Below, piece after piece: positions 16,480-26,278 of a DNA stretch of 64,000 bases. Position 1 is the first letter of the stretch, and the number at the start of each line of letters is the position of its first letter. The notes below the pieces were generated by a model that did not search any database, was not told the origin of the DNA, and saw nothing but the letters and a program-made list of their open reading frames with translations. This DNA comes from Acinetobacter bereziniae LMG 1003 = CIP 70.12 (GTDB taxonomy: Bacteria > Pseudomonadota > Gammaproteobacteria > Pseudomonadales > Moraxellaceae), in NCBI RefSeq assembly GCF_000368925.1, contig NZ_KB849756.1, positions 1,784,397-1,848,396 on the forward strand. The letters run 5' to 3'. Made by a program: the position numbers and the translations under genes.

Positions 16480-17724
16480 CTAAGATGAACTTTCCATATC
16501 TCGAGTATGTCGATCAACCACAACACTGATCATCATATCCCCTTGCACATTCACTACAGTACGCACCGTATCGAGAATTCGATCAATTGGTAATAAAATC
16601 GCAATCGCCTCAGCAGGCAAGCCCACAGACTGTAAGACCATAATCATGGTGACCATACCTGCGCTTGGGATTCCTGGGGCACCTAATGATGCAATCATCG
16701 CTGTCAAACACACAATAATTTGTTGGGTAATCGATAACTCCAATCCCATGAGGTTTGCAATAAATAATGCTGCTGCTGCTTCATAAAGTGCGGTCCCATC
16801 CATGTTTAACTGCGAACCGAATGGAACGACAAAACCTGCAATTTGTGGACGTACCCCTAAATTTTCTTGGGTACATTTCAGACTTAAAGGCATTGTTGCT
16901 GAACTTGAACTGGTCGCAAAGGCCGTGATTAATGCCGCACGCGTTCCTTTGAAAAAAGTGATGGGATCCATTTTCCCAAAAATCCATAACAACAGCGGTA
17001 GAACCACCACGCCATGAAATATGGTTGTCCCAGTAACCACAATCGCAAACTCAGCAAGACGGCTCAAAATAGAGATGTCTTCTGTTGCAATCAGCTTTGC
17101 CATTAAGGCAAAAATACCAATTGGCGCAACTTTCATTACCCAACCAACCAACATCATCATAATGTCAAAAAATTGACGTGCCAGTTGTTTGATTGAATTA
17201 AAACGTTCTCCGCCCTGCACCAATGCTAAACCCAATAACAATGCAAACAGCACAACCGCCAAAACATTGCCATCGCTAAAAGCTTTAAAAGGGTTAATTA
17301 AGGTATTTTGAATAAAATTGGTCAGAAATGAACTAGGCGTTAATGAATCAGGGCTTTTATGCTGACTCATAGCATCTTTAAACAAGTCAATATCCACACC
17401 CTGCCCGACATGGAAAAAGTGAGTGGAGGCCAAACCAAGAATCAGTGCCAAAGTGGTTGTCGTTACACAGCAAGCTAAGGTAATTTTCCAGACACGGCTT
17501 AACTGGCTACCTGCTTCTAAATTAGAAACCCCAACTAAAATTGAACTGAAAATTAGCGGTACCAACAGCATTTTGAGTAAACCAATAAAAATACTGCTGG
17601 CGATACTCAAAGTATAAATACTGCCGTCTAAAAACTGAGTATCAGGGAATTGGTTTAACAGAAATCCAAATGCCACACCAAGAATGGCGGCAATTAAAAT
17701 TTGGGTATTTAAGCTCATCGTCAT
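16480..17724 (-). CDS. Dicarboxylate/amino acid:cation symporter (DAACS/GltP family)
   Basis: A 414-residue inner-membrane symporter of the DAACS family, with about eight membrane segments and re-entrant hairpins. The serine-rich motif FATSSSSATMPLSLKC (about residues 270-285) and the GTALYEAAAALFIA region (about 310-323) are the family hallmarks for substrate and sodium or proton binding. Glutamate, aspartate or C4-dicarboxylates are likely substrates. Start codons at 17724 or 17718 (two codons later) both lack a strong ribosome-binding sequence. It lies downstream of tesB but separated by a terminator. Confidence 0.9.
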   Translation of the reverse strand: MTMSLNTQILIAAILGVAFGFLLNQFPDTQFLDGSIYTLSIASSIFIGLLKMLLVPLIFSSILVGVSNLEAGSQLSRVWKITLACCVTTTTLALILGLASTHFFHVGQGVDIDLFKDAMSQHKSPDSLTPSSFLTNFIQNTLINPFKAFSDGNVLAVVLFALLLGLALVQGGERFNSIKQLARQFFDIMMMLVGWVMKVAPIGIFALMAKLIATEDISILSRLAEFAIVVTGTTIFHGVVVLPLLLWIFGKMDPITFFKGTRAALITAFATSSSSATMPLSLKCTQENLGVRPQIAGFVVPFGSQLNMDGTALYEAAAALFIANLMGLELSITQQIIVCLTAMIASLGAPGIPSAGMVTMIMVLQSVGLPAEAIAILLPIDRILDTVRTVVNVQGDMMISVVVDRHTRDMESSS

Positions 17725-17802
17725 TGACTGTTATATATTTTCACATTTTAAACTATGCCATTGAAGTTATTTAGAATCGAGCATTTTTTTGTCACAAGCT
17801 CT

Positions 17803-17839
17803 GCTAAAAAATAGAAAAGCCATCAATGGTGATGGCTTA
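17803..17839 (-). terminator. Rho-independent terminator after tesB
   Basis: On the minus strand AAGCCATCA/TGATGGCTT forms a stem with a 4-base loop (17818-17839) followed by TTCTATTTTTT. It separates tesB from the symporter gene. Confidence 0.75.
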
Positions 17840-17874
17840 ATTCTTTATGGTTTAATCCTGAATGGTTTATTCGT

Positions 17875-18750
17875 TTATTGTGTTTCGATTTCACGTACAC
17901 GCATCAGACCTTCCTGAACAGTACTACACACCAATTCACCATTTTGCCACATCCGCCCAAAGTTTAGACCGCGTGAATTTGCACTGACCGTTGCATCCAT
18001 GTCATACAGCATCCAATCATCTGCTTTGACAGGCTTATGAAAGTAGATCGCATGATCAATACTCGCACACTGCAAACTTGGCGAGAGATAGTTTAAACCG
18101 TGTGGACGCAATGCAGTCATCATCAAGGTATAATCTGAATAGAAGGCAACAATCGCCTGATTTAATGAAATATCATCTACCAATTCCGCGGCTAATGGCT
18201 CATGTGTACGCAAATAATGCGCATAGGATGGCGCTTCTGGCTGCGGTTGAAAAGGATTGGTTACGTTAATCGGACGAATTTCTACCTGACGTGGACGCAT
18301 AAATGCAGCACGAATGTTTTCAGGAATAAAACTGATTAAATTTTCTTTTAATTCCTGTTCAGATTTTAATGATTCTGGATCTGGATATTCAGGTTCAGCA
18401 ATTTGATAATTCAACCCCTCTTCAGGTGTTGCAAATGAAACCATTGCTGAAAAAATAGTACGCCCATGTTGAATGGCACGCACTTGACGACTTAAAAAGC
18501 TTTTACCATCACGCAAACGATCCACTTCATAAATAATCGGGGCATTAATATCCCCACCATATAAGAAGTAGGCATGCAATGAATGTACAGGACGGTCCGC
18601 AGTATATGATGCTGCTCGTAGCGCTTGCCCTAAAACCTGTCCACCAAAAACACGTTTGCCCACTAAGTTTCGGCTTTGACCACGGAAAATATGTTCTTCA
18701 AGTTTTTCTAGCGTTAAAAGCTCTACAAGCTCTTGGGTTAAAGCATTCAT
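17875..18750 (-). CDS. tesB: Acyl-CoA thioesterase II
   Basis: A 291-residue double-hotdog thioesterase that hydrolyses medium- to long-chain acyl-CoA. The length agrees with TesB (about 286). Visible TesB landmarks are FGGQVLGQAL near the N-terminus, the SIDHAIYFH segment with the catalytic aspartate, and the C-terminal STVQEGLMRVR with the catalytic glutamine. It is monocistronic, with its own terminator. Confidence 0.93.
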   Translation of the reverse strand: MNALTQELVELLTLEKLEEHIFRGQSRNLVGKRVFGGQVLGQALRAASYTADRPVHSLHAYFLYGGDINAPIIYEVDRLRDGKSFLSRQVRAIQHGRTIFSAMVSFATPEEGLNYQIAEPEYPDPESLKSEQELKENLISFIPENIRAAFMRPRQVEIRPINVTNPFQPQPEAPSYAHYLRTHEPLAAELVDDISLNQAIVAFYSDYTLMMTALRPHGLNYLSPSLQCASIDHAIYFHKPVKADDWMLYDMDATVSANSRGLNFGRMWQNGELVCSTVQEGLMRVREIETQ

Positions 18751-19040
18751 AAGTGACCTATCTATATACTGACTTTATTCAAATGGATAGAATAAAGTAT
18801 TCATATTTTAGAGATTTAACTCTATTTTGCCATAAATCCAGAGTGATAAACTAAACTTTCATAAACTATGCTGTCACTTCTCTTGTCTAGCTGGATTGTT
18901 TAAAATACGATTTTTAACGATAAAATCTGACAAGAAATAGTGAATTTGTCAGAAAATGACATCCTGTTCTGTGCTTCAATTACAGAAACTTTTATTTTTA
19001 TACGCTGTATTGCGTGATTCATCATTGGCTAGGAGTATTT
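18751..19040 (+). other. Intergenic region between tesB and plsB with a small inverted repeat
   Basis: About 290 bp between divergent genes. TCTGACAA (18926-18933) and TTGTCAGA (18946-18953) form an 8-bp inverted repeat with a 12-bp spacer, which could be an operator or leader hairpin for plsB. A TTGTTT followed 17 bp later by GATAAA (about 18896-18924) is a possible promoter. Nothing else was recognised. Confidence 0.35.
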
Positions 19041-21626
19041 ATGTCCAAGAGTGGCTTTGGTCAAATGTATCGTCGACTTTCGAGTAAAATACTTGACCTT
19101 GTGGTAACCCCACATGTTCTTGGAGAGGTTCCTACAGAAACTCCAACGCTAGACCAGTCAACAGATCGCACTGAAAATAATACATCAACACCTCAGAAAG
19201 TAGTGTGTTATGTATTACAGAATTACTCTAGAAGTAATGCTTTGGTCGTTGATGGTGAAACACGTCGTTTACAACTTGCGCCAGCCCTTGATCCACTAGT
19301 GATTGGTGCGAACCGTGAAAAAGCGGCGATTCTGTTTTTACAGCATCAGGATGAAAATAATTATTTTAACCCTCCTGAGCATGCATTTCCGCCACGTTTA
19401 CTCCGATTGATTGAGTCTCTGGATCAAGATTCGAACTTAGACATTGAGCTGATTCCTGTGACAGTATTATGGGGACGTTCACCTGATAAAGAAGATTCTT
19501 GGTTTAAACTTTTGTTTACCGACACTTGGGCGACACCAAGTAAAGTCAAACAATTGATGAATATCGGCTTACATGGTCGTCAGTCCTTCTTAGAATTTCA
19601 TGAAGCACAATCACTGCGTGGCTTAGTTGAACATGCAAAAATCCATCATCCCAACATTTCTCCAGCAACCTATATTGTCAATCAACTCAATGACTTTCTA
19701 GATCGCCAGCGAGAAGTTATTCTTGGACCAGATTTATCTGATCGCCGTAATGTGATGCAATCTTTGATCAAAGCACCTGATGTCCAAGATGCGATTCGCA
19801 AAGAAAGTGTTCGCTCTAAAATCAGTATGATTGATGCTGAACGTCGTGCCATCGGTTTTGTCAACGAAATTGCATCGGATTATTCCGCTTCGGCTGTACG
19901 CTTTGCCGATATGGCATTAACCCGTCTATGGACGCAACTTTACGATGGTGTTGAAGTACATAACTTCAATACAGTACGTGAATTGGTCAAAGACTATGAA
20001 GTGATTTATACCCCATGTCATCGCAGTCATATTGACTACTTACTGTTGTCTTATGTGATTTATAAACGTGGTTTGATGGTGCCGTATATTGCCGCTGGTG
20101 ATAACTTGAATATGCCATTTGTAGGGCAATTGCTTCGTGGTGGTGGTGCATTCTTTATTCGTCGCTCTTTCCGTGGTAATGCTTTATATACATCAGTGTT
20201 TAAAGAATATTTATTCAGCATTCTTTCTCGTAATACGCCACTTGAATACTTTATTGAAGGTGGGCGCTCTCGCACAGGACGCTTATTACCTCCTAAAACA
20301 GGGATGTTGGCAATGACGGTACATGGTCACTTACGTGGTCGTGCCAAACCGATTGTTTTCATTCCAACCTATGTGGGATATGAACGCTTGATGGAAGGCG
20401 CAACCTATGTGGGTGAAATGAATGGTAAACCCAAAGAGGCTGAATCCATTTGGGGGATTGTACAAACCCTGAAAAAAATTGAGCGTATTTTTGGTAAAGT
20501 ACATGTTAACTTCGGCGAACCTGTGTTTTTAGACGACTTATTGAAACAGCATGGTGCAGATCAAATCCGCATTGAACACAATGATGCGCCGATCCCTCAA
20601 GAAGTATCCAATGCAGTCAACAGTTCTGCCAATGCCATTTTAGAAAATATTAACCGCGCTGTAGTGATCAATCCTGTTTCGCTGTTATCACTTATTTTAT
20701 TGGCGACACCAAAACACACTTTGGATGAAGAAATCTGCATTAAACAACTGGATACTTATCGTAAGTTATTGACGGCAATTCCTTATGATCAACGCACTCA
20801 GGTGACACCACTTTCAGGTAAAGAAATCATTGCTTATGGCATGAAACTGAAATTGATTAAACGGGTTCAGCATGTACTGGGTGATATTATTGCGATTGAA
20901 GATAATCAAGCTATTTTACTGACCTACTTCCGCAATAATATTTTACACGCCTTTGTACTTCCATCATTGATTGCTGCTTTGGTCGAGCATAATGGTAAAA
21001 TCAGCCAGAGCGATCTGCTCAATGTGATTCGCACACTATACCCATTCTTAAAAGCTGAATTGTTTTTAAAATGGAAAGATCATGAAATCAAAGCTCAAGT
21101 GACTGAATATGTCGATGCTTTGGCACAAGCAAATTTAATTTTTGTCGATGATGAAGGCTTTATCTTTAGCCCTGCACCAAACTCTGAAGACCACAATCAA
21201 CTTGCTGTTTTAGCTGCACCTGTTCGTCAAAGTCTTGAACGTTATTACATGACGCTTGCGCTTATTACTCAGCGTGGCTCTGGAAATATCTCAATTCGCC
21301 AAGTTGAAGAATTAAGTCATTTGGTTGGACAACGTTTATCCGTATTGTACGAGTTCAATTCACCTGAGTTCTTTGATAAAGCTTTATTCCAAAGTTTTAT
21401 GAAAGTGTTAATTGAACAAGGTTATATTAAAACCAACGAAGATCATGCAATCGTTTTTGATGAGCAGTTCAGAAATGTTGCGCAATATGCCAATTTGGTA
21501 CTGGATGATGTGACCTTACAAATGCTTCACCACATTACCTCGTTTACCGATGAGGAGCTAAAAGAGGCGTTAGATGCTTTAGCCGCACAACAAGCCAAGA
21601 AGCGTTTAAAGCGCAAGAAAAAATAA
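19041..21626 (+). CDS. plsB: Glycerol-3-phosphate 1-O-acyltransferase PlsB
   Basis: An 861-residue membrane-associated acyltransferase that makes 1-acyl-glycerol-3-phosphate, the first step of phospholipid synthesis. The start at 19041 has AGGAG 5 bases upstream; a GTG nine codons earlier lacks this. Acyltransferase blocks are present: HRSHID (about residues 325-330), FFIRRSFRGN, FIEGGRSRTGRLLPPKTG and FIPTYVGYERL. The N- and C-terminal extensions give the usual PlsB length (E. coli about 807). The C-terminus is lysine-rich (KKRLKRKKK). Confidence 0.96.
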   Translation: MSKSGFGQMYRRLSSKILDLVVTPHVLGEVPTETPTLDQSTDRTENNTSTPQKVVCYVLQNYSRSNALVVDGETRRLQLAPALDPLVIGANREKAAILFLQHQDENNYFNPPEHAFPPRLLRLIESLDQDSNLDIELIPVTVLWGRSPDKEDSWFKLLFTDTWATPSKVKQLMNIGLHGRQSFLEFHEAQSLRGLVEHAKIHHPNISPATYIVNQLNDFLDRQREVILGPDLSDRRNVMQSLIKAPDVQDAIRKESVRSKISMIDAERRAIGFVNEIASDYSASAVRFADMALTRLWTQLYDGVEVHNFNTVRELVKDYEVIYTPCHRSHIDYLLLSYVIYKRGLMVPYIAAGDNLNMPFVGQLLRGGGAFFIRRSFRGNALYTSVFKEYLFSILSRNTPLEYFIEGGRSRTGRLLPPKTGMLAMTVHGHLRGRAKPIVFIPTYVGYERLMEGATYVGEMNGKPKEAESIWGIVQTLKKIERIFGKVHVNFGEPVFLDDLLKQHGADQIRIEHNDAPIPQEVSNAVNSSANAILENINRAVVINPVSLLSLILLATPKHTLDEEICIKQLDTYRKLLTAIPYDQRTQVTPLSGKEIIAYGMKLKLIKRVQHVLGDIIAIEDNQAILLTYFRNNILHAFVLPSLIAALVEHNGKISQSDLLNVIRTLYPFLKAELFLKWKDHEIKAQVTEYVDALAQANLIFVDDEGFIFSPAPNSEDHNQLAVLAAPVRQSLERYYMTLALITQRGSGNISIRQVEELSHLVGQRLSVLYEFNSPEFFDKALFQSFMKVLIEQGYIKTNEDHAIVFDEQFRNVAQYANLVLDDVTLQMLHHITSFTDEELKEALDALAAQQAKKRLKRKKK

Positions 21627-21631
21627 ATGTC

Positions 21632-21660
21632 ACCCCCCTTCTTCCTTTAGGAGGAGGGGG
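21632..21660 (+). terminator. GC-rich hairpin after plsB
   Basis: The segment ACCCCCCTTCTTCC / GGAGGAGGGGG pairs around a TTTA loop, 6 bp after the plsB stop. The T-run is missing, so termination is likely but less certain. Confidence 0.5.
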
Positions 21661-21796
21661 ATGATTAGCTACCTCTCTCCGATTAGGAAATGGGAAATTA
21701 TAAAAATGTGAATATTTCTATCAAAGAATCTCTCTTTGTTCGGGTTACATTTATATTCATCACCTACTGATCATCTTTATTCTTAGGCTTTATAGC

Positions 21797-22092
21797 TATA
21801 GTCAAACCGCCTGATTATTCATACAAGTGATTTGGATGATTCATTTATTTTGTACTTTTGAATCATAAACAGTATTGCTATCACGAGGCGACATGGATGT
21901 CGCCATGTTGAGCGGGGGTATTAGGATGTACCCCTCGCTCAACGGAAGATTTTTGTTACTTTTCATCTCTGAAAAGTAAAGTATCGCCTACGCAAAACAA
22001 TTTAAACTTTAGAGCTAAAGTGTGGCTGTGCAAGCTTTATATCATCAAACAATATATTGATCGCTTTAATTTTATTGATCAAGAGAAATGAT
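21797..22092 (+). repeat. Dispersed structured intergenic repeat, intact copy (A)
   Basis: About 296 bp that are closely matched, in inverted orientation, by the sequence surrounding the IS at 47549-49283. It contains several palindromes: GGCGACATGGATGTCGCC, a TTGAGCGGGGGTA/TACCCCTCGCTCAA arm pair, and CTTTTCATCTCTGAAAAG. No start-to-stop reading frame of note is inside. Ends were set where similarity with the second copy fades, so they are approximate. Its origin (REP-like family or a mobile remnant) is unknown. Confidence 0.8.
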
Positions 22093-22130
22093 ATTCTACT
22101 GTATGAATTTTTCAACAGATTGACTATATC

Positions 22131-22907
22131 TTAATGCATTAATTTAAACCCACTTGCCAACACCCTCTCCGCAAAAATTTTCTTTCCCGACTCCCGATCA
22201 CTTTCTAAAGCCAACTCGGATAAATTCAATTCGCGCTGAAGATTTAAAATTTTTTCATGCAAAGGTTGCGGCTTATTATTTGTACAAATATATGATTTTT
22301 CAGGATGTTCCACGTGAAGCAAATACGCTAAGAAATTGGCAAGATCATCAATATGGATTCGATTTGACCAATGAATATTTGGATAACTTCGAGTCGTTTC
22401 TGCAAGTTTTGCCATTCTCATTGTAGACATGCCATAAATTCCTGTCGGTCGAACAATCACACATTCAACAGGGTAAGCCTGTCTCCACAATTGTTCCATT
22501 TCTAGCAGTAAATGACCTTGTTCATCACTCGGAATAATTACAGAATCATCGGTGATTACTTCACCCTGATTTTCTCCATACACCCGTGTAGATGACACCA
22601 CGATGATACGTTTCACTGGATGATTTCTCAGTGCCTTGACGATGGGTTGTACAGAATCTACATAGGTGTGCTGATACATGTCTAAGGCATTGAGCGAAGT
22701 ATTTCGAGAAGGTGCGAGTGCGACATAGACCGCATCCACAGCTTGAATATGTGACAAGTCGAGTGCATGAATATCCTGCATCAAGTGCTGAGCAAAATCA
22801 TCCGCTTTCGGGCTACGGCTAACTGTGGTAATTTGGTGATCTTGCTGAAATAATTGTTTAGCAACACGTTGTGATGTTTTACCATAACCTACAAATAGAA
22901 TATGCAT
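22131..22907 (-). CDS. NAD(P)-binding SDR-type epimerase/dehydratase-like protein (YeeZ-like)
   Basis: A 258-residue extended-SDR protein. The N-terminal Rossmann strand MHILFVGYGKTSQRVA carries a variant nucleotide-binding loop (GYGKTSQ) and the SSTRVYG segment (about residues 105-111) resembles the SDR active-site region, although the full YxxxK is not obvious. E. coli YeeZ has this overall shape. The substrate is unknown. It is divergent from recG, 46 bp away. Confidence 0.78.
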   Translation of the reverse strand: MHILFVGYGKTSQRVAKQLFQQDHQITTVSRSPKADDFAQHLMQDIHALDLSHIQAVDAVYVALAPSRNTSLNALDMYQHTYVDSVQPIVKALRNHPVKRIIVVSSTRVYGENQGEVITDDSVIIPSDEQGHLLLEMEQLWRQAYPVECVIVRPTGIYGMSTMRMAKLAETTRSYPNIHWSNRIHIDDLANFLAYLLHVEHPEKSYICTNNKPQPLHEKILNLQRELNLSELALESDRESGKKIFAERVLASGFKLMH

Positions 22908-22953
22908 GACACGACCTATTCTTCAAAATCAATCAAACTTAAGCTGAGGGGAC

Positions 22954-24999
22954 ATGGCAGCAGTTCATCAATTACAAGGGGTTGGCAATGCCGCAGCTAC
23001 CTTACTTGAAAAACTGAATATTTTCACAACAGATGACTTGCTGTTTCATTTGCCACGGGATTATGAGGATCGTAGCACGATCATTGCCATGAACCAATTA
23101 CAGGTAGGTCGGAGTTACTTGTTAGAAGGTGTTGTTAAATCTATCGACATGCCACCTGGTAAACGTAAATCCATGGCGATTTTATTACAAGATGACTTTG
23201 GCAAAGTCACGCTACGCTTTTACCATGTTTATAAAGCTTTAACTGATCGAGCGAAAGCAGGCAATCGCTTAAGAATATTTGGTGAAGTGCGAGTCGGTGC
23301 GCGTGGCTTAGAACTTTATCACCCAGAAATACAACTGATTACCGAACATACACCGCTTCCTAAAACACAATTAACGGCAATCTATCCCGCTACAGAAGGT
23401 TTAACCCAGCCAAAATTACGTGAATATGTCAAACAGGCACTGAATCAACATGCAGATGAGCTTCCTGAATTATTGCCAGAAAAATTCACCAATGGTTTTG
23501 CGCTCAAAGAAGCACTGGAATATATCCATCACCCTCCCGTGAATGCCAACATGCTACAGCTTGCGCAAGGTGCTCATCCTGCTCAACAACGTCTGATTTT
23601 TGAAGAACTGGTTGCACACCAAATTAGTTTGCTCACTCGACGGGCATATATTCAACAAATTGCGGCCCCATCTTTTTCGCCAAGCAAAAAATTTGCCAAA
23701 GCCCTGTTGGCAAGTTTGCCCTTTGAAATGACCGATGCGCAAAAACGTGTATCGAATGAAATCGCCAAAGACCTGAAACAAAATAAACCGATGTTACGCC
23801 TTGTACAGGGTGATGTGGGTGCAGGTAAAACATTGGTTGCAGGTGTTGCTGCTTGTCATGCTTTGGAAGAAGGTTGGCAAGTTGCACTGATGGCACCGAC
23901 TGAAATCCTAGCAGAACAGCATTATTTAAACTTTAAAAAGTGGTTTGAACCTTTAGGCTTAAATGTTTCTTGGCTCTCAGGCAAACAAAAAGGTAAAGCA
24001 CGTACAGCAGCTGAGCAGACGATTAAGGATGGAACAGCCAATGTTATTGTAGGTACCCATGCCTTATTTCAGGACAATGTTGAATTTTCTAAACTTGGTC
24101 TAGTGATTATTGATGAGCAACATCGTTTTGGTGTAGATCAACGTCTGGCGCTACGCAATAAGGGCGTGGATAACACCACTCCTCATCAACTGGTCATGAC
24201 AGCCACCCCGATCCCTCGCACACTGGCAATGTCTGCCTATGGTGATTTAGATACCTCTGTCATTGATGAACTTCCACCAGGACGAACACCGATTCAGACC
24301 GTCACGATTCCACTTGATCGACGTGAAGAAGTATTAACAAGAATTGCTACCAATTGTGCTGAGGGTAAACAGGCGTACTGGGTCTGTACACTGGTTGAAC
24401 AATCTGAAACCTTGGATGCACAAGCAGCAGAAGCAACTTATCAAGAAATTAAACAACGCTTTCCAAACCTCAATATCGGTTTAGTGCATGGCAAAATGAA
24501 AGCTGACGACAAACAAACTGTAATGCAGCAATTCAAAGACAATGAATTACAACTTTTAATTGCCACTACAGTGATTGAAGTGGGTGTCGATGTGCCCAAT
24601 GCATCGATTATGGTGATTGAAAATGCTGAACGGCTTGGGCTTTCACAACTCCATCAATTACGTGGACGTGTAGGACGTGGTGCAACAGCAAGTTTCTGTG
24701 CACTGCTTTATAAAAACCCACTGTCTCAAAATGGACAAGAACGGTTAAGAATTATGCGTGAAACCAATGATGGATTCATCATTGCCGAAAAAGATTTAGA
24801 AATCAGAGGTCCTGGAGAATTACTGGGAACAAAACAGACTGGAGATATGGGATTTAGGGTTGCCAAACTTGAACGAGATGACCATTTGCTCAATCAAGCG
24901 CATTATGTGGCTGCCCAAGTACTTAAAGATTTTCCAGAAAGTGCAGAAGCATTACTCAAACGTTGGCTCCCTGAAGCACCGCGATATGCTTATGTTTAA
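22954..24999 (+). CDS. recG: ATP-dependent DNA helicase RecG
   Basis: A 681-residue branch-migrating helicase that processes stalled forks and Holliday junctions. The N-terminal wedge/OB domain covers roughly residues 1-220. Helicase motif I is GDVGAGKT (about 285-292), motif II is DEQH (about 385-388), motif III is TATPIPRTLAM and motif VI includes LHQLRGRVGRG. The RecG C-terminal RGPGELLGTKQTG motif is intact. GAGGGG precedes the start. Confidence 0.97.
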   Translation: MAAVHQLQGVGNAAATLLEKLNIFTTDDLLFHLPRDYEDRSTIIAMNQLQVGRSYLLEGVVKSIDMPPGKRKSMAILLQDDFGKVTLRFYHVYKALTDRAKAGNRLRIFGEVRVGARGLELYHPEIQLITEHTPLPKTQLTAIYPATEGLTQPKLREYVKQALNQHADELPELLPEKFTNGFALKEALEYIHHPPVNANMLQLAQGAHPAQQRLIFEELVAHQISLLTRRAYIQQIAAPSFSPSKKFAKALLASLPFEMTDAQKRVSNEIAKDLKQNKPMLRLVQGDVGAGKTLVAGVAACHALEEGWQVALMAPTEILAEQHYLNFKKWFEPLGLNVSWLSGKQKGKARTAAEQTIKDGTANVIVGTHALFQDNVEFSKLGLVIIDEQHRFGVDQRLALRNKGVDNTTPHQLVMTATPIPRTLAMSAYGDLDTSVIDELPPGRTPIQTVTIPLDRREEVLTRIATNCAEGKQAYWVCTLVEQSETLDAQAAEATYQEIKQRFPNLNIGLVHGKMKADDKQTVMQQFKDNELQLLIATTVIEVGVDVPNASIMVIENAERLGLSQLHQLRGRVGRGATASFCALLYKNPLSQNGQERLRIMRETNDGFIIAEKDLEIRGPGELLGTKQTGDMGFRVAKLERDDHLLNQAHYVAAQVLKDFPESAEALLKRWLPEAPRYAYV

Positions 25000-25174
25000 C
25001 ATAACGAAAATAGAATGATTTAGGCTTTCGACTACGCTAGGATTTTGCAATACAATTTTCACAATCGTGATGATTTATCGTCTTTATGGATGTCGTCGAA
25101 TGAAAAGTTTTTATTTGAAATTGCTGATATGAATGGATCATCGCTGAAGTTTGATCAAATAAAGATTAGAAAAT

Positions 25175-25816
25175 ATGCTCCAATTTATCCATCAACTGCT
25201 CCATAAAGGCGTTCAATATATTTCTCCATGCTTACTGTGCGGCATTGACCAACAACAAGCTCACTCCTTATGTCAGGACTGTTGGAATCAACTCCCTTGG
25301 TACAAACAATCCATAGAGCGACATGAACAACAAATACTTTGCGCACATCACTATGATTTCCCAATTGATCGCATCATTCAAACTTATAAATATGAGCAAC
25401 AATTACAATATCAAAACGTGCTTGCACATAGTTTATTAAACTTAAGATTTTCTAGAGTTCAAGCGATTGTTCCCATGCCCATTTCAACAGAGCGCCTTAA
25501 AGAACGGGGTTATAACCAAATGTTGATTGTGGCTAAAATTATGGCAAAACAATTAAAAATTCCTGTTTGGCAACCCGTGGTTCGACAAGCTCAACATTCA
25601 CAAAAAGGCTTAAGTCGAGTTGAACGACTGGAAAACATTGAGCATCAATTTCGAACCATTCAATCCGAAAAGAGAAAATATAAAAAAGTATTGATTGTGG
25701 ATGATGTGGTCACAACAGGAAGTTCAATTCATGCCCTCACCCAAGCTTTACAACGCTTGGGCTGTCAGCAGATTTCCAGTCTTTGTATTGCAGCAGCACA
25801 TCCTTCTCTGAAATGA
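25175..25816 (+). CDS. comF: ComF family protein (phosphoribosyltransferase-like)
   Basis: A 213-residue protein with an N-terminal CxxC pair (CLLCG) and CQDCW, a likely zinc-binding knuckle. A type I phosphoribosyltransferase domain follows with the PRPP loop VLIVDDVVTTGSS (about residues 172-184). ComF/GntX family members support natural DNA uptake; Acinetobacter is often naturally competent, so this is a likely role but not proven. It lies 175 bp after recG. Confidence 0.9.
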   Translation: MLQFIHQLLHKGVQYISPCLLCGIDQQQAHSLCQDCWNQLPWYKQSIERHEQQILCAHHYDFPIDRIIQTYKYEQQLQYQNVLAHSLLNLRFSRVQAIVPMPISTERLKERGYNQMLIVAKIMAKQLKIPVWQPVVRQAQHSQKGLSRVERLENIEHQFRTIQSEKRKYKKVLIVDDVVTTGSSIHALTQALQRLGCQQISSLCIAAAHPSLK

Positions 25817-25861
25817 TCATTGCAATAATTTAAAGAATAATGCTTTTTAAATTCATTTGAC

Positions 25862-26257
25862 TTAGCTTAAAAAATTTTCCTTACACCAAGGGATCACCAC
25901 TTCTCTTGTTAAGGGTGCCAATAACGTCTGTTGATCGTCTAAATCAATCCACTTCATTTCAGCAATTTCTGCATCAATTTTGGGTGCATCAGGTAAATTA
26001 ACTTGATAGACATAACTCACCAACTGATGCCCTGCCTCATTCGCAGCTGAAGTTTCAAATCGACCAATATAGTGTTTAATCTCAGCTTGAACACCTATTT
26101 CCTCTGCGATTTCACGTAACATGGTCTGTTCAGGTGCTTCATTTGGTTCCAACTTCCCACCAACTTGCATAAAAAACTGTGTATTCTTTTTTCGTACCAG
26201 TAATAATTGATTTTGATTATTTAAAATCACAGCGGCAGCTACAGTAATTACATTCAT
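25862..26257 (-). CDS. Nudix hydrolase
   Basis: A 131-residue protein with a complete Nudix box at residues 34-56: G34, E40, R48-E49, E52-E53, G55 and V56 in the GX5EX7REUXEEXGU pattern. It should cleave a nucleoside diphosphate linked to another moiety, possibly an oxidised dNTP; the substrate is unknown. The frame opens at 26284, but the ATG at 26257 was chosen because a pair of NrdR-like boxes (26279-26325) would otherwise overlap the coding sequence. The ribosome-binding sequence is weak. Confidence 0.88.
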   Translation of the reverse strand: MNVITVAAAVILNNQNQLLLVRKKNTQFFMQVGGKLEPNEAPEQTMLREIAEEIGVQAEIKHYIGRFETSAANEAGHQLVSYVYQVNLPDAPKIDAEIAEMKWIDLDDQQTLLAPLTREVVIPWCKENFLS

Positions 26258-26278
26258 CATTCTAAGGAACATTAAAAA

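Noticed and set aside
22154..22426. 90-codon plus-strand frame opposite the SDR gene
   Set aside because: It lies entirely antisense to a well-supported SDR-type gene and has no recognisable features.
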